The position numbers and the translations under genes were made by a program. Shown in pieces: positions 23,801 through 32,519 of a stretch of 64,000 nucleotides of DNA (the stretch's first letter is position 1; each line of letters opens with the position of its first letter). The notes beneath the pieces were generated by a model. The model saw only the letters and a program-made list of their open reading frames with translations, was not told the origin of the DNA and did not search any database. The stretch comes from Streptomyces luomodiensis (GTDB lineage: Bacteria > Actinomycetota > Actinomycetes > Streptomycetales > Streptomycetaceae): assembly GCF_031679605.1 (NCBI RefSeq), contig NZ_CP117522.1, positions 9,238,001 to 9,302,000 of the forward strand. The letters are read 5' to 3'.

Positions 23801-25350
23801 TCTTCTCCCTCGGCGGCGACTCCATCCGCAGTGTCCAGGTGGCCGGGACGCTCCACAAGCGGGGGTACGAACTGGACCTGGAGGCGTTCTTCACCACCCC
23901 ACAACTGGCCGAACTGGCGTCCCGGCTGCGACGCGCCGACGGGTGCGCCGACACCGGCGGCCGGACGCCGTTCGAGCTGGTCCCCGCCGCCGACCGCGAC
24001 TTCCTCCCGGCCGGCCTGGACGACGCCTATCCCATGACCTCCATGCAGCTGGCCATGGTCTACCACATGGAGGCCGACCCTGGGCGCCGCCCCTACCAGA
24101 ACGTCAACAGCTACCGGATGTCCGGCGACTTCGACGAGAAGGCCTTCGCCGCCGCGCTCGCCGAGGCCATGCACCGGCACCCGGTCCTGCGCACCAGTTT
24201 CGACCTGGTCTCCTTCAGCGAACCGATGCAACTGGTCCACCGGGACGCGCCGGTGCCGCTGACGGTGGAGGATCTGCGCGCGGTGGGCGAGTCCGAGCAG
24301 CTGACCCGCGTCACGGACCTGGCGCTGCGCGAGTGGGCCGTCCCCTTCGACCTCACCACCGCCCCGCTGCTGCGGGTCGTCGTGCAACGCCTCGCCGAGG
24401 ACGTCTACCAGCTCACCCTGGTCGAACACCACGCCATCCTGGATGGCTGGAGCTTCACCTCGCTCTTCGCCGAACTGCTGGAGCGGCACGCCGCACTGCG
24501 CGACGACCCGGCGTCCCCTCCGCCGCCGGCGCCCACCTCCCTCTTCCGGGACTACGTGGCCCTGGAGGCCGCCGCCAAAGCGTCCGCGGTGTCGCGGGAG
24601 TTCTGGGCACGGCGGATGTCCGGGGTCCGCCCGACCCGGTTGGGCAGCACCGCGAAGCGGGGTGAGGGACGCGGTGCCGACACGGGTGTGGTGGAGCGCG
24701 TGCTGCCGGACGCGCTGGCCGCCCGCGTCCCGGCGTTGGCCGCGGCCGGCGGGGTCGGCGCGAAGAGCGTCGCGCTGGCCGCCCATGTGGCGGCGATCTC
24801 CCGGCTGGCCCGCACCCACGAGGTGGTGACCGGGCTCACCGTCAACGGCAGGCTGGAGGACGGGGCCGGTACCGAGGCCCGCGGTGTCTTCCTGAACACC
24901 GTCCCGCTGCGCGTACCGCTCGACGGGCAGACCTGGACCTCCCTGGTGCGCGAGGTGCACCAGCAGGAGAGCGAGATCACACCGCACCGCAGGACGCCGT
25001 ACAGCGAGATCGCCAGACACCTGGCCGACCCCACCCTGGACTGCAGCTTCACCTTCAACCGGTTCCACGCCCTGGGCCGTCTCCCGGCCGCGCAGACCCG
25101 CATCGTGGACCCGCGGCTCGGTGTGGAGCCGACGGTGCGCCGAGAACCCAACCACTTCGCGCTGAACGTGGCGTTCGTTCAGGACCCGACGTCGGACCGG
25201 GCCATGCTGATCGTGGACAGCGCGGACAGCACCCTTACACCCGATCAGCTCCACCAGTACGTCGCCGACTTCCTGGCGGCGATCCAGCACATGGCCGACG
25301 TACCGGACGGCTCCGTCACCACGTGGCGGGGCGGAGAGGGACCCCGATGA
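20827..25350 (+). CDS. Nonribosomal peptide synthetase, C-A-T-C with terminal condensation domain
   Basis: 1,507 residues. Order: C (1-440; HHIIWDE at 146-152), A (about 470-955; FTSGSTGRPKG near 605), T (Ser999 in GGDSI), C-terminal C (about 1058 to end; DAYPMTSMQLAMVYHM, HHAILDGWS at 1201-1209). The pocket reads DFWSVGMVHK, a threonine-type code. There is no thioesterase, reductase or epimerase signature, so the last C domain must release the chain to an amine or hydroxyl acceptor, cyclise it, or pass it to an enzyme encoded elsewhere. The product backbone is therefore predicted as X-Ser-Thr. The stop overlaps the MbtH start by ATGA. Confidence 0.93.
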   Translation: MSAFWQPIVRAGEPTAPLSAGQRSLWFLDRWAPGTATYNLPWVQRLSGRLDPALVERALRGVVERHEALRTVFSAALGEPRQVVRAEAEVPFTVQDLTEEPDPESRSALLLHDVVRRPFDLERGPLLRGCLLKTGQDRWILAVVFHHIIWDELSTAVFERELAELYTAAEQGRPPALEPLPVQFTDYARWQRERMTGAAYERELKYWEERLADAPESLALPTDRRRPAAQTFRGATATVPLPGDLLDRTREVARHEGATGFMVLLAAFAALVHRHTGQSDLVLGTPVAGRDRLELEGLLGYFVNMLPLRIDTGAEPTFRDLLERVRDGVLEDFDHQDVPFQAVVDRVLAGRPAGHSPLVHVVFGYHDGRGADRLRLGDAIGHPVPTDTGTAKFDLIWSVCDEDAGARLEIEYNTDLFDESTAVRMARRWVKLLDAVLADPEAGIARVDLLTDEDRAVVQPVAAPRVPAGARLHETFERIVAEHPEHIAVSHGEERLTYAELNARANRLARFLRSRGIERGDRVGLSLERGLAQVEAVLAVLKAGAAYVPVNPADPVDRQQLIFGDARVRLVLRDEDVAAAAASRTWPEGNLSLAGSAEDSAYVIFTSGSTGRPKGVEVAHRNVTALFEAAAGRFGFRADDVWTAFHSYAFDFSVWEMWGALLYGGRLVVVPLEIARAPGRFAELLVRERVTIVSQTPSALAQLTSALADIPVPAEDLRWVVLGGEALQPHHVATWFERAKAPAARLCNMYGITETTVHVTAHHIESAGSFEHSVIGRPLPHLSVAVLDPHGAPVPIGVVGEMVVGGAGVAKGYVGNPRLTAHRFAPGPVPGDTSPWYRTGDLARWRGDGTLEYHGRGDDQVKIRGFRIEPGEIRHALLAHPQVHDCAVVAHQDPDAPPHLVAYVVGEAGAAEVRAFLGARLPAHLVPSIVMSLDELPLTSNGKVDRRALPRPRAEAERGTGHTPPETDAERLVAEAWQEVLGVADIGREDNFFSLGGDSIRSVQVAGTLHKRGYELDLEAFFTTPQLAELASRLRRADGCADTGGRTPFELVPAADRDFLPAGLDDAYPMTSMQLAMVYHMEADPGRRPYQNVNSYRMSGDFDEKAFAAALAEAMHRHPVLRTSFDLVSFSEPMQLVHRDAPVPLTVEDLRAVGESEQLTRVTDLALREWAVPFDLTTAPLLRVVVQRLAEDVYQLTLVEHHAILDGWSFTSLFAELLERHAALRDDPASPPPPAPTSLFRDYVALEAAAKASAVSREFWARRMSGVRPTRLGSTAKRGEGRGADTGVVERVLPDALAARVPALAAAGGVGAKSVALAAHVAAISRLARTHEVVTGLTVNGRLEDGAGTEARGVFLNTVPLRVPLDGQTWTSLVREVHQQESEITPHRRTPYSEIARHLADPTLDCSFTFNRFHALGRLPAAQTRIVDPRLGVEPTVRREPNHFALNVAFVQDPTSDRAMLIVDSADSTLTPDQLHQYVADFLAAIQHMADVPDGSVTTWRGGEGPR

Positions 25351-25541
25351 GTGAACCACGACCGCCGGAGACCTACACGGTGGTGGTCAACGACGCCGGC
25401 CAGTACTCGGTGTGGCCGGCCCACCGGGCAGTGCCCGGAGGCTGGCGGGAGACCGGCTTCCGGGGCGACCGGGACAGCTGCCTCGACCACGTCGAGAACG
25501 TGTGGGAGGGGCCGCGTCCCGCCACGCCGCGTCCCGCCTGA
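25347..25541 (+). CDS. MbtH-like NRPS adenylation chaperone
   Basis: 64 residues from ATG 25347, overlapping the NRPS stop by 4 nt. It carries the family pattern: VVVNDAGQYSVWP, then PGGW, TGF, and DSCLDHVENVW. These proteins bind and activate adenylation domains in the cytoplasm, so it should assist the two upstream synthetases. The final Ala/Pro/Arg tail is slightly divergent from the usual DMRP ending. Confidence 0.95.
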   Translation: MSEPRPPETYTVVVNDAGQYSVWPAHRAVPGGWRETGFRGDRDSCLDHVENVWEGPRPATPRPA

Positions 25542-25660
25542 TCCCCCGGCGTGGTGGCCCCGGGGAGGAGGTGAGGCACCTGGAGTTCCGTGCCCCGGAC
25601 ACCGGAGCACCGTCTGCCACCCCTCGCCAACCGATCGCCCGACAACCCAAGGAGTGCAAC

Positions 25661-26335
25661 ATGTCGCGTCAGAAGGGCACCGGCCCGGGTGCGTTCAGCC
25701 CCGAGGGAGACCCGGTCGAGCTGTACTCGATCCTGCGGGCCGGCCGGACGCCCCAGGTGGTGGACAGCGCACTGCCCCGCGAAGCCTCGGTACTGGAACT
25801 CGGCGCGGGCACCGGACGTGTCACCCACCCACTGATCGCTCTGGGACACCGGGTGGTCGCGGTCGACCACAGCGCCGAGATGCTGGCCAGGATCGAGGGA
25901 GCCGAAACCGTCCACGCCGAGATCCCGGACCTGCGACTCGGACGGACCTTCGACGCCGTGGTGCTCGGCTCCTGCCTGGTCAACTTAACCGACGCGGAAG
26001 TGCGCTACGAGATGATGGCCACGGCCAGGCGCCATGTGCGCCCCGGCGGCAGCGTACTGATCGAACGGGCACTGCCCGAGTGGTTCACCGGGGTCGGCGA
26101 ACCCAGGGTGTGGGACGACCTCACCGCCACCCTGCTCACCGTGGAGCGGCTCACCCCCGATCTGGTGCGCGCGTTGATGGAGTACCGCTGGCAGGGGCGC
26201 CGTTGGACGCACCTCCAGATCGTCCAGTTCCTCGACGACAGCACCATCGACACCTACCTGGAGGCGGTCGGGCTGCGTCGCAAGGAATGGCTCACCGAGG
26301 ACACCTCATGGCTCGCCGCCTGCCCCGTCAGCTGA
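25661..26335 (+). CDS. SAM-dependent methyltransferase of the NRPS cluster
   Basis: 224 residues from ATG 25661, with AAGGAG 6 nt upstream. Motif I is VLELGAGTGRVT (about 45-56), followed by VVAVDHSAEMLARI, FDAVVLGSCLVNL and a post-motif HVRPGGSVLIERALP. It is a stand-alone class I enzyme, probably methylating N, O or C of the peptide, since neither synthetase contains a methyltransferase domain. Its position inside the co-directional run supports cluster membership. Confidence 0.88.
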   Translation: MSRQKGTGPGAFSPEGDPVELYSILRAGRTPQVVDSALPREASVLELGAGTGRVTHPLIALGHRVVAVDHSAEMLARIEGAETVHAEIPDLRLGRTFDAVVLGSCLVNLTDAEVRYEMMATARRHVRPGGSVLIERALPEWFTGVGEPRVWDDLTATLLTVERLTPDLVRALMEYRWQGRRWTHLQIVQFLDDSTIDTYLEAVGLRRKEWLTEDTSWLAACPVS

Positions 26336-26361
26336 TCAGTCCAAGAGAGCGAGGCGCCTTC

Positions 26362-27144
26362 GTGCACGCTTCCCGCACGGCCCCCCGGACCGAGGGAGAC
26401 TGGTTCTGGCTACCGGTGCCCCGCCCGCACGCCGCCATCCGACTGCTCTGTTTCCCCCACGCGGGTGGCGACGCCACCGCCTTCACCTCGCTCGGCCGGC
26501 TGCTGCCCGAGGAGATCGAGCTGTGGGGGGTGCGGATGCCCGCGCGGGGCGGGCGCGCCCGCGACCCCTACCCGGAGAGTTTCGGCGCACTGGTCCACGC
26601 GGTCGGCGAGGCCGCGCTGCCCCACCTCGACCGGCCTTACGCCGTGCTCGGCCAGAGCATCGGCGGACTGGTCGGCTACGAGGTGGCCAGGAAGCTGAGC
26701 GCCCGGCTGGCCCCGACGGCCTGCGTCGTCATCGGATTCGCGCCCCCGCACACCTGGCGGGAGACACCAGGTTCCGGCGGCGACGCCGACGTGCGCGACC
26801 TGGTGGACTTCATGCTCCGCAACGACGCGCGGGCCGGCGCGGTGATCAACCATCCGGCCCTGCGGGAGATGGTGCGACGGGTGCTCCTGGCCGACATGGG
26901 TCTGGTCCGCAGCTACCGGGACCCGGGCACCGGACCGCTGGACTGTCCCCTCCAGGCCATCCTCGGGGCCGACGACGAGGCGGTCACCGCGGGGGAGATG
27001 GAGGAGTGGAAACGCTGCTCCACCGGTGGCCACCGGCTCGATGTGCTGCCGGCCGGGCACCTGGTGCTCCAGTCCGGCGAGACCGCCGCGCGGCAGGTGG
27101 CCGCCATCGTCCGGGACCTGCTGCTGCCGTCCCTGTACCAGTGA
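26362..27144 (+). CDS. Type II thioesterase
   Basis: 260 residues from GTG 26362 (GAGG about 7 nt upstream); an ATG at 26308 inside the methyltransferase gene would add 18 residues not typical of the family. Motifs: LLCFPHAGGDATAF, nucleophile Ser99 in GQSIGG, and the base in GHLVLQS. It is an alpha/beta hydrolase that clears stalled acyl groups from carrier domains. It could also release product here, because no thioesterase domain is present in cis. Confidence 0.92.
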   Translation: MHASRTAPRTEGDWFWLPVPRPHAAIRLLCFPHAGGDATAFTSLGRLLPEEIELWGVRMPARGGRARDPYPESFGALVHAVGEAALPHLDRPYAVLGQSIGGLVGYEVARKLSARLAPTACVVIGFAPPHTWRETPGSGGDADVRDLVDFMLRNDARAGAVINHPALREMVRRVLLADMGLVRSYRDPGTGPLDCPLQAILGADDEAVTAGEMEEWKRCSTGGHRLDVLPAGHLVLQSGETAARQVAAIVRDLLLPSLYQ

Positions 27145-27204
27145 GTCACTCGCCGATGACGGGCCGAGGAACCGCGACCGATGCCGGCAGACCTAAGGAC
27201 CAGC

Positions 27205-28431
27205 ATGAACACCGTGACCAGTACCACCGTCCTGCCCGACCTCACCGACCCCGCGTTCTGGGCGCGCGAGGACAGCCACCTGATCCTCCGTGAGCTGCGC
27301 CGACGGGCGCCGTTGTGGCGACTGGAGTCGGCCGCGGAGGGGCCGTTGTGGTGCGTGCTCTCCTACGCGTTGGCCGGCGAGGTCCTGGGCGACGCGGCCC
27401 GGTTCAGCTCCGAGCGCGGATCTCTGCTGGGCACCGGCAGGGACCGGGCGCCGGCCGGCGCGGGGAAGATGATGGCGCTCACCGACCCGCCGCGCCACCG
27501 GGAGCTGCGGAATCTGGTGCTGCCGTTCTTCACCAAGCGGAAGGCGGCCGAGCTCAGCGGACGCGTGGCCGACCTGACCCGGCAGGTGGTGCACGGCGCG
27601 CTGGAAGCGGCGGAGACCGACTTCGTCAGGGACATCAGCACGGCGGTTCCGCTGACCGTCATGTGCGATCTGCTCGGCGTCCCGGACGAGGACCGGGACC
27701 ATGTGGTGCGGATGTGCGACCGGGCGTTCCTCGGCGACACCCCCGCAGAGCGCGCCGAGGCACACCAGCAACTGCTGCCCTACCTGTTCGCCCTCGGACT
27801 GCGTCGCCGGGCCGACCCGCGGGACGACATCATCAGCTCGCTGGTCACCCACGAGGTGGACGGCCGTCGGCTGCCGCTGGACGAGGCTCTGCTCAACTGC
27901 GACAACATCCTGGTCGGCGGGGTGCAGACGGTACGTCACACCTCGACCATGGCGATGCTCGCGCTGACCCGGCACCCGGACGCCTGGCGGGCCATGCGCG
28001 AGGACGGATACGACCCCGAGCTCGGGGTCGAGGAGCTGCTGCGCTGGACCTCGGTGGGCCTGCACGTGCTGCGCACGGCCCGGACGGACACCGAACTCGC
28101 CGGACAGCGCATCCGGGCAGGGGACCGAGTGGTGGTCTGGACACCGGCCGCCAACAGGGACGAGGCGGAGTTCGAGGACCCCGGCCGACTGCGGCTGGAC
28201 CGCACCCCGAACCGGCATCTGGCCTTCGGCTGGGGACCGCACTACTGCATCGGTGCGCCACTGGCCCGGGTGGAGCTGGCCTCGCTCTTCGGCGCCCTGG
28301 CCGAGGTGGCCGAAGGGGTCGAGGTGCTGCGGCCACCGGTGCCCAACCGCTCCCTCATCAACTTCGGACTCGACTCCCTCGTGGTGCGCCTGCACGCGAG
28401 GGAAACGGCCGGCCGGCCGCGCCCGGTCTGA
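27205..28431 (+). CDS. Cytochrome P450 of the NRPS cluster
   Basis: 408 residues from ATG 27205; AAGGA lies 5 nt before it, which favours it over ATG 27181. Heme motif FGWGPHYCIG with Cys348, EELLR as the ExxR element, and helix I as LVGGVQTVRHTS, where GGVQT replaces the usual AGxET. It is a soluble bacterial P450, probably beta-hydroxylating a carrier-bound amino acid or tailoring the released peptide. It is the last gene of the cluster, followed by a strong terminator. Confidence 0.93.
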   Translation: MNTVTSTTVLPDLTDPAFWAREDSHLILRELRRRAPLWRLESAAEGPLWCVLSYALAGEVLGDAARFSSERGSLLGTGRDRAPAGAGKMMALTDPPRHRELRNLVLPFFTKRKAAELSGRVADLTRQVVHGALEAAETDFVRDISTAVPLTVMCDLLGVPDEDRDHVVRMCDRAFLGDTPAERAEAHQQLLPYLFALGLRRRADPRDDIISSLVTHEVDGRRLPLDEALLNCDNILVGGVQTVRHTSTMAMLALTRHPDAWRAMREDGYDPELGVEELLRWTSVGLHVLRTARTDTELAGQRIRAGDRVVVWTPAANRDEAEFEDPGRLRLDRTPNRHLAFGWGPHYCIGAPLARVELASLFGALAEVAEGVEVLRPPVPNRSLINFGLDSLVVRLHARETAGRPRPV

Positions 28432-28480
28432 CCACCGTGCCGAACGCGGCCGCGCCGCACAGGTCCGTGCCCCGACGCGG

Positions 28481-28518
28481 ACGGGGATCGAGGGACCGGG
28501 CGGGCCCTCGATCCCCGT
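28481..28518. terminator. Bidirectional terminator closing the NRPS cluster
   Basis: A 14-bp perfect stem, ACGGGGATCGAGGG pairing with CCCTCGATCCCCGT, around a 10-nt loop. It lies between the convergent P450 and flavoprotein genes and marks the cluster's right border. Confidence 0.88.
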
Positions 28519-28546
28519 GCCACCGAGCCGACGTGAGGGTTGGGCG

Positions 28547-29581
28547 TCACTCGGCCGGATCGGTCTCCCAGGGACGCGGGGGCTCGGCACGGGCCGGGAT
28601 GTCGGCGTAGGACCGGGCGCGGTCCACGGCGGCGCCGATGGCATCGGTGACGCGCGCGTAGCCGCCCGCGGCCAGCACCGCGCCGAGGTCGCGCACACAG
28701 CCGGACAGCACCTCCGGGCCGCGCAGCAGCACCGCGCTCGCCAGTTCCACCGCCCGCGCGCCGCTGAGCAGGAAACGCGCCACGTCCGCGCCGGACCGCG
28801 CCCCGTTCGTTCCGACCAGCGGCAGCTCGCGATCGGCGGCGAACGTCTTCGACACCCAGTACAGGCTCACCGGGAGCATGCCGGGCCCGCCCACGGCACC
28901 CCATGAACCGAGCACCGGCTCGCTCGTCACCGGGTCCGGCCAGAACCCGTTGAACCGCCCGATCATCGCGACGGCGTCCGCGCCCGCGCCCCGCGCGGCG
29001 GCCGCCAGGGCCAGGGGGCTGTCGGCCTGGGCGGGCAGCTTCACGATGAGGGGAGCGTCGAGCGCGGCACGCACGGTGCTGGTGTAGTGCCGCACCATCT
29101 CCGCGCCCGTGACCTGCCGGACGGCCGTCGCCTCCCGGCCGTGCGGTGCGCCGATGTTGAGCTCGACCGCCGAGACCACCTGCGCCATCTCGCGGGCGAT
29201 GCGCGCGGCCGGTTCCGGCTCGGCCACGGTGATGCTGCCGATGATGTGTGCGCCGAGGTCGCGGGCGCGCCGGCCGGTGCGCTCCAGCATCGCCAGCCAG
29301 CCGTCGAGCGAGGCGAGCCCCGACCGGCACAGCAGGGTCTCGTCACCGCCGCGCCGCCGCCAGTCGACCTGGTCACCGGCGCGGTCCAGCAGCGCGTAGT
29401 CCGCGATGAGCAACTGCCGTGCCGCCGCCGGGGATTCGTTGACCGATTTCGCGACCACGGCGCCGGCCCCGGCGTCGAGGCAGGCGAGGATTCCCCGCTC
29501 GGTCATGGTCGCCTCCGACGAGGCGGCCATGACCGGGTTCTTGAGCCGCAGCGGCCCGATCGTGGTGGACAGGTCGGTCAT
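28547..29581 (-). CDS. Dihydroorotate dehydrogenase-like flavoprotein
   Basis: 344 residues from ATG 29581. The FMN TIM-barrel pattern of the class 1/PreA-like family is visible: LKNPVMAASSEAT near the start, VELNIGAPHG, LIVKLPAQ, and the phosphate-binding GTNGARSGADVARFLLSGARAVELASAVL. No Fe-S cysteines are present. It is the last gene of a minus-strand operon of aldolase, cupin, transporter and DUF6282, overlapping the MFS stop by ATGA. That context favours reduction or oxidation of a cyclic carbon source over pyrimidine synthesis. Confidence 0.85.
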   Translation of the reverse strand: MTDLSTTIGPLRLKNPVMAASSEATMTERGILACLDAGAGAVVAKSVNESPAAARQLLIADYALLDRAGDQVDWRRRGGDETLLCRSGLASLDGWLAMLERTGRRARDLGAHIIGSITVAEPEPAARIAREMAQVVSAVELNIGAPHGREATAVRQVTGAEMVRHYTSTVRAALDAPLIVKLPAQADSPLALAAAARGAGADAVAMIGRFNGFWPDPVTSEPVLGSWGAVGGPGMLPVSLYWVSKTFAADRELPLVGTNGARSGADVARFLLSGARAVELASAVLLRGPEVLSGCVRDLGAVLAAGGYARVTDAIGAAVDRARSYADIPARAEPPRPWETDPAE

Positions 29582-30867
29582 GCGACGAGCTCCTTCTGGG
29601 GGGCCGGGTCGGCCAGGTGGTCCACGCGCCGGCCGATCATGAACACACACCCCGCGCTGAGCAGACCGGTCGCCGCGAGGAACAGGGCCACCGGGAGGTA
29701 CTGACCGCCCTGACCGGCGAGGGCGACCGCACCGAGGGGCGCGAGACCGCCGCCCAGGATGCCCGCGAGCTGGTAGCACAGGGAGATACCGGTGAACCGG
29801 ACGTCGGCGGGGAACAGCGCCGCGGCGAACGCGGGCAGCGGGCCGTACACCAGTGACCGCCCGAGGTTGAACAGGATCATGCCCAGCCAGAGCAGCACCA
29901 CGCTCCCGGTGCTCGCCAGCGAGAACAGCGGAACGGACAGCGCCGCCGTGGCCAGGGTGCCGACCAGGATCACCGGCTGTCTGCCCCGGCGGTCGGCCAG
30001 GACGGCGGCCGTCGGCAGGGACACGATCTGCACGACGGCCACCAGCATGGTCCCGATCAGCAGCTCGTTGGAGCTGAAGCCGAGGTGCTCGGTGCCGTAG
30101 CTGGTGAGGAACGTGGTGGACAGGTAGAACCCGGTGAGGGTGACGATGATGGCGCCCGTGCCCAGCACTACCGCGACCCAGTGATCACGCAGCACGGTGC
30201 CCAGCGGCAGCCGCCCCTTGTCCTGTTGCCGCGGGACCTGGACCTCTTCGACGCGTGCACGGACGAACTGCCCGATCGCGATCAGGACGGCGGACAACAG
30301 GAACGGGATCCGCCAGCCCCATGTCCGCACCGCGTCCGCGGACAGCGTCTCGACCAGCGCGAACACGCCCGCGGCCAGCAGGAGGCCCAGAGGAGAGCCG
30401 ACCTGTGCGAACGACCCGTAGAAGGTGCGGCGGCGGGCGGGTGCCCGTTCCACACCCAGCAGCACCGCGCCGCCCCATTCGCCGCCGACGGCGAGTCCCT
30501 GGAGAAAACGCAACGCCGTCAGCAGGATCGGCGCGGCGATGCCGATGGCCGCGTAGGTGGGGAGCAGGCCGATCGCGAACGTCGAGAAGCCCATGAGCAG
30601 CAGGGTGACGATCAGGACGTGCTTGCGCCCGACGCGGTCGCCGAGGTGGCCGAAGACGATGCCACCGAGCGGCCGCGCGAGGAACCCGATCGCGAACGTG
30701 GCGAACGCGGACAGCGTCCGCGCGGTCGGGCTCAGCGAGGGGAAGAACAGGTCACCCAGGGCCAGCGCGGCCGCCGTGCCGTAGATGTAGAAGTCGTACC
30801 ACTCGACCATCGTGCCCACCAGCGAGGCCACGGCCACCCGGCGCAACTGGCGGCGTTCGGTGTTCAC
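29578..30867 (-). CDS. MFS transporter, metabolite:H+ symporter type
   Basis: 429 residues from GTG 30867 with GGAGGAGAG directly upstream. Twelve TM helices; WYDFYIYGTAAALALG near the start, GHLGDRVGRKHVL between TM2 and TM3, and GGEWGGAVLL are hallmarks of the MHS subfamily that imports organic acids. It overlaps the aldolase stop (GTGA) and the flavoprotein start (ATGA), so it is tightly coupled in the operon. Confidence 0.92.
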   Translation of the reverse strand: MNTERRQLRRVAVASLVGTMVEWYDFYIYGTAAALALGDLFFPSLSPTARTLSAFATFAIGFLARPLGGIVFGHLGDRVGRKHVLIVTLLLMGFSTFAIGLLPTYAAIGIAAPILLTALRFLQGLAVGGEWGGAVLLGVERAPARRRTFYGSFAQVGSPLGLLLAAGVFALVETLSADAVRTWGWRIPFLLSAVLIAIGQFVRARVEEVQVPRQQDKGRLPLGTVLRDHWVAVVLGTGAIIVTLTGFYLSTTFLTSYGTEHLGFSSNELLIGTMLVAVVQIVSLPTAAVLADRRGRQPVILVGTLATAALSVPLFSLASTGSVVLLWLGMILFNLGRSLVYGPLPAFAAALFPADVRFTGISLCYQLAGILGGGLAPLGAVALAGQGGQYLPVALFLAATGLLSAGCVFMIGRRVDHLADPAPQKELVA

Positions 30868-31604
30868 CCTCTCTCCTCCCGGATCTCGCGCACGAGGGAC
30901 ACCGCCGCCGAGGCGAGCATCGACGTGTCGTTGGACACCACGACGAATCCGCACCCCTGGGCGATGGCCCGCACCGCGGGCCCGGCGGCGGCGAACGCCA
31001 GACCACACGGCTTCCCCGCCTCCGCGGCGTACCGCAACGTCCACGCGATCATCTCCCGCACCACGGGGTCATCGGGTGTGGTGCCCATCGACAGCGACAG
31101 GTCCGCCGCGCCGACGAAGACCGCGTCCACCGCGGGCAGCGCCAGGATGGCGGGTGCCGCCTCGATGGCCTGTTCGCTCTCCAGCTGCGGGACGCACAGG
31201 ACACGCTCACCGACGTACTCGGCGGTGGGCCGCAGGCCCCAGCGCCCGGCGCGGCTGGTCCCGCCGGCGCCACGGTCGCCGTCGGGCGGGAACCGCACCG
31301 CGCGGCCCACCGCCTCGGCCTGGGCGACCGTGTCCACCTTGGGTACGAGCACCCCGGCGGCGCCCGCGTCCAGCACCTTCTGGAGCGTCGACGGCGTGTG
31401 GTCCGGTACCCGCACGAGCGGCGTCATGCCCAGTGCGGACGCGCTGTTCACCAGCCGGTACGCCGTCTCCAGGGTGAGGGGCGCGTGTTCGAGATCCACC
31501 ACGACGAAGTCGAACCCGGCATGGGCCACGATCTCGACGGGCTCGGGGCCCGCCATCTTCAACCAGGTGCCGACCGGCACCCGCGATCCGGAGAAGAGGG
31601 TCAT
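30864..31604 (-). CDS. HpcH/HpaI family aldolase
   Basis: 246 residues from ATG 31604. Metal-dependent class II aldolase pattern: GTWLKMAGPEPVEIVAHAGFDFV, VVDLEHAPLT, VPQLESEQAIEA and VDAVFVGAADLSLSMG. The family splits 4-hydroxy-2-keto acids into pyruvate and an aldehyde, a usual last step of aromatic or sugar-acid degradation. Its 4-nt overlaps with both neighbours show it is part of the same transcript. Confidence 0.9.
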   Translation of the reverse strand: MTLFSGSRVPVGTWLKMAGPEPVEIVAHAGFDFVVVDLEHAPLTLETAYRLVNSASALGMTPLVRVPDHTPSTLQKVLDAGAAGVLVPKVDTVAQAEAVGRAVRFPPDGDRGAGGTSRAGRWGLRPTAEYVGERVLCVPQLESEQAIEAAPAILALPAVDAVFVGAADLSLSMGTTPDDPVVREMIAWTLRYAAEAGKPCGLAFAAAGPAVRAIAQGCGFVVVSNDTSMLASAAVSLVREIREERG

Positions 31605-32470
31605 GGCCGCGGGTACTCCTCGGCGTTGAGCACCCAGCCCGGCTGGGCGGAGAAGTCGGCGCGGGGCGGGGAGAAGATGTCGATCAGCTGGTTCCGGCCC
31701 GGACCCACCGCCGCCGAGGTGTGCACGGTCGGCGGCGGGATCACGGTCACCGACGGGCTGCCGACGCGCACGTGGTCGTCGTCGCGCCAGGTGCGCGAAT
31801 CCGTGGTCCACGGGGTGCGGATGTGATGCACGAACTCCCCGTCGACGGCCAGCGACACCTGCTCGAAGTCGTCGTGGTGGTGCGGCGAGAGCTCTGAGGG
31901 GTCCCGTGGCCCGTCACCGGCGGCGAGGAAGTTCACCATGAAGGCGCGCGTGCGGAAGATGCGGCCGAACCGCCCGGGTTCGGCGGGCACGTCGGCGAGT
32001 GGGTACACCCGCAGCCGGTCGCCGCCCACCGGAGCGGGCCAGGGGGTGAGCGGTGTGACGCGCGGGTGCGGATCGGCGTAGGAGGCGGCGTTGCGCGCGC
32101 GTTCCGCCCAGCCCGGCTCGTCGGTCCGGATCAGCCGTACCAGATCGCCGTCGCCGAGCGAGACGACGGTGCTGGGTCCGGGCGGAACCACGATCAAGCC
32201 CTGCCCGCGCAGCGTGACCTTCTCCGCCCCGGCGACCACTTCGGCGGCCGAGGAGTCGTGCACCAGGAGCACCACGTGTTCGTGGCGGAACTCCTCCCGG
32301 CCGAGCGACTCGCCGGGGGCGGGTGAGGTGTAGGCGAGCAGTACGTTCTGCGCCCGGGTGATCCAGGTGCCGCGGCCGAGGCCGGCGAAGTCGTGGTACT
32401 CGGGCGCGGCGATACCGGAGTCCGAGGCGGCCGGGGCGAGCCTGGCGCGGGGGTCGTCCTTGGTGTACAC
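31601..32470 (-). CDS. Cupin-fold protein
   Basis: 289 residues from GTG 32470, with GAGGGA upstream. Two cupin-like halves can be seen; the second carries SPHHHDDFEQVSLAVDGE, a His-rich metal site, and VTVIPPPTVHTSAAVG. This suggests a dioxygenase or isomerase acting on an intermediate of the pathway. It lies between the DUF6282 hydrolase and the aldolase. Confidence 0.72.
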   Translation of the reverse strand: MYTKDDPRARLAPAASDSGIAAPEYHDFAGLGRGTWITRAQNVLLAYTSPAPGESLGREEFRHEHVVLLVHDSSAAEVVAGAEKVTLRGQGLIVVPPGPSTVVSLGDGDLVRLIRTDEPGWAERARNAASYADPHPRVTPLTPWPAPVGGDRLRVYPLADVPAEPGRFGRIFRTRAFMVNFLAAGDGPRDPSELSPHHHDDFEQVSLAVDGEFVHHIRTPWTTDSRTWRDDDHVRVGSPSVTVIPPPTVHTSAAVGPGRNQLIDIFSPPRADFSAQPGWVLNAEEYPRP

Positions 32471-32483
32471 GGTGTCCCTCCTC

Positions 32484-32519
32484 AGTCGTCGGGTCGGTCG
32501 TCGGGTCAGTCGTCGAGCC
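32484..32519. repeat. Three imperfect 12-bp tandem repeats at an intergenic junction
   Basis: AGTCGTCGGGTC, GGTCGTCGGGTC and AGTCGTCGAGCC run head to tail between the DUF6282 and cupin genes; the last copy covers the DUF6282 stop. It looks like local slippage, with no obvious structure. Confidence 0.8.
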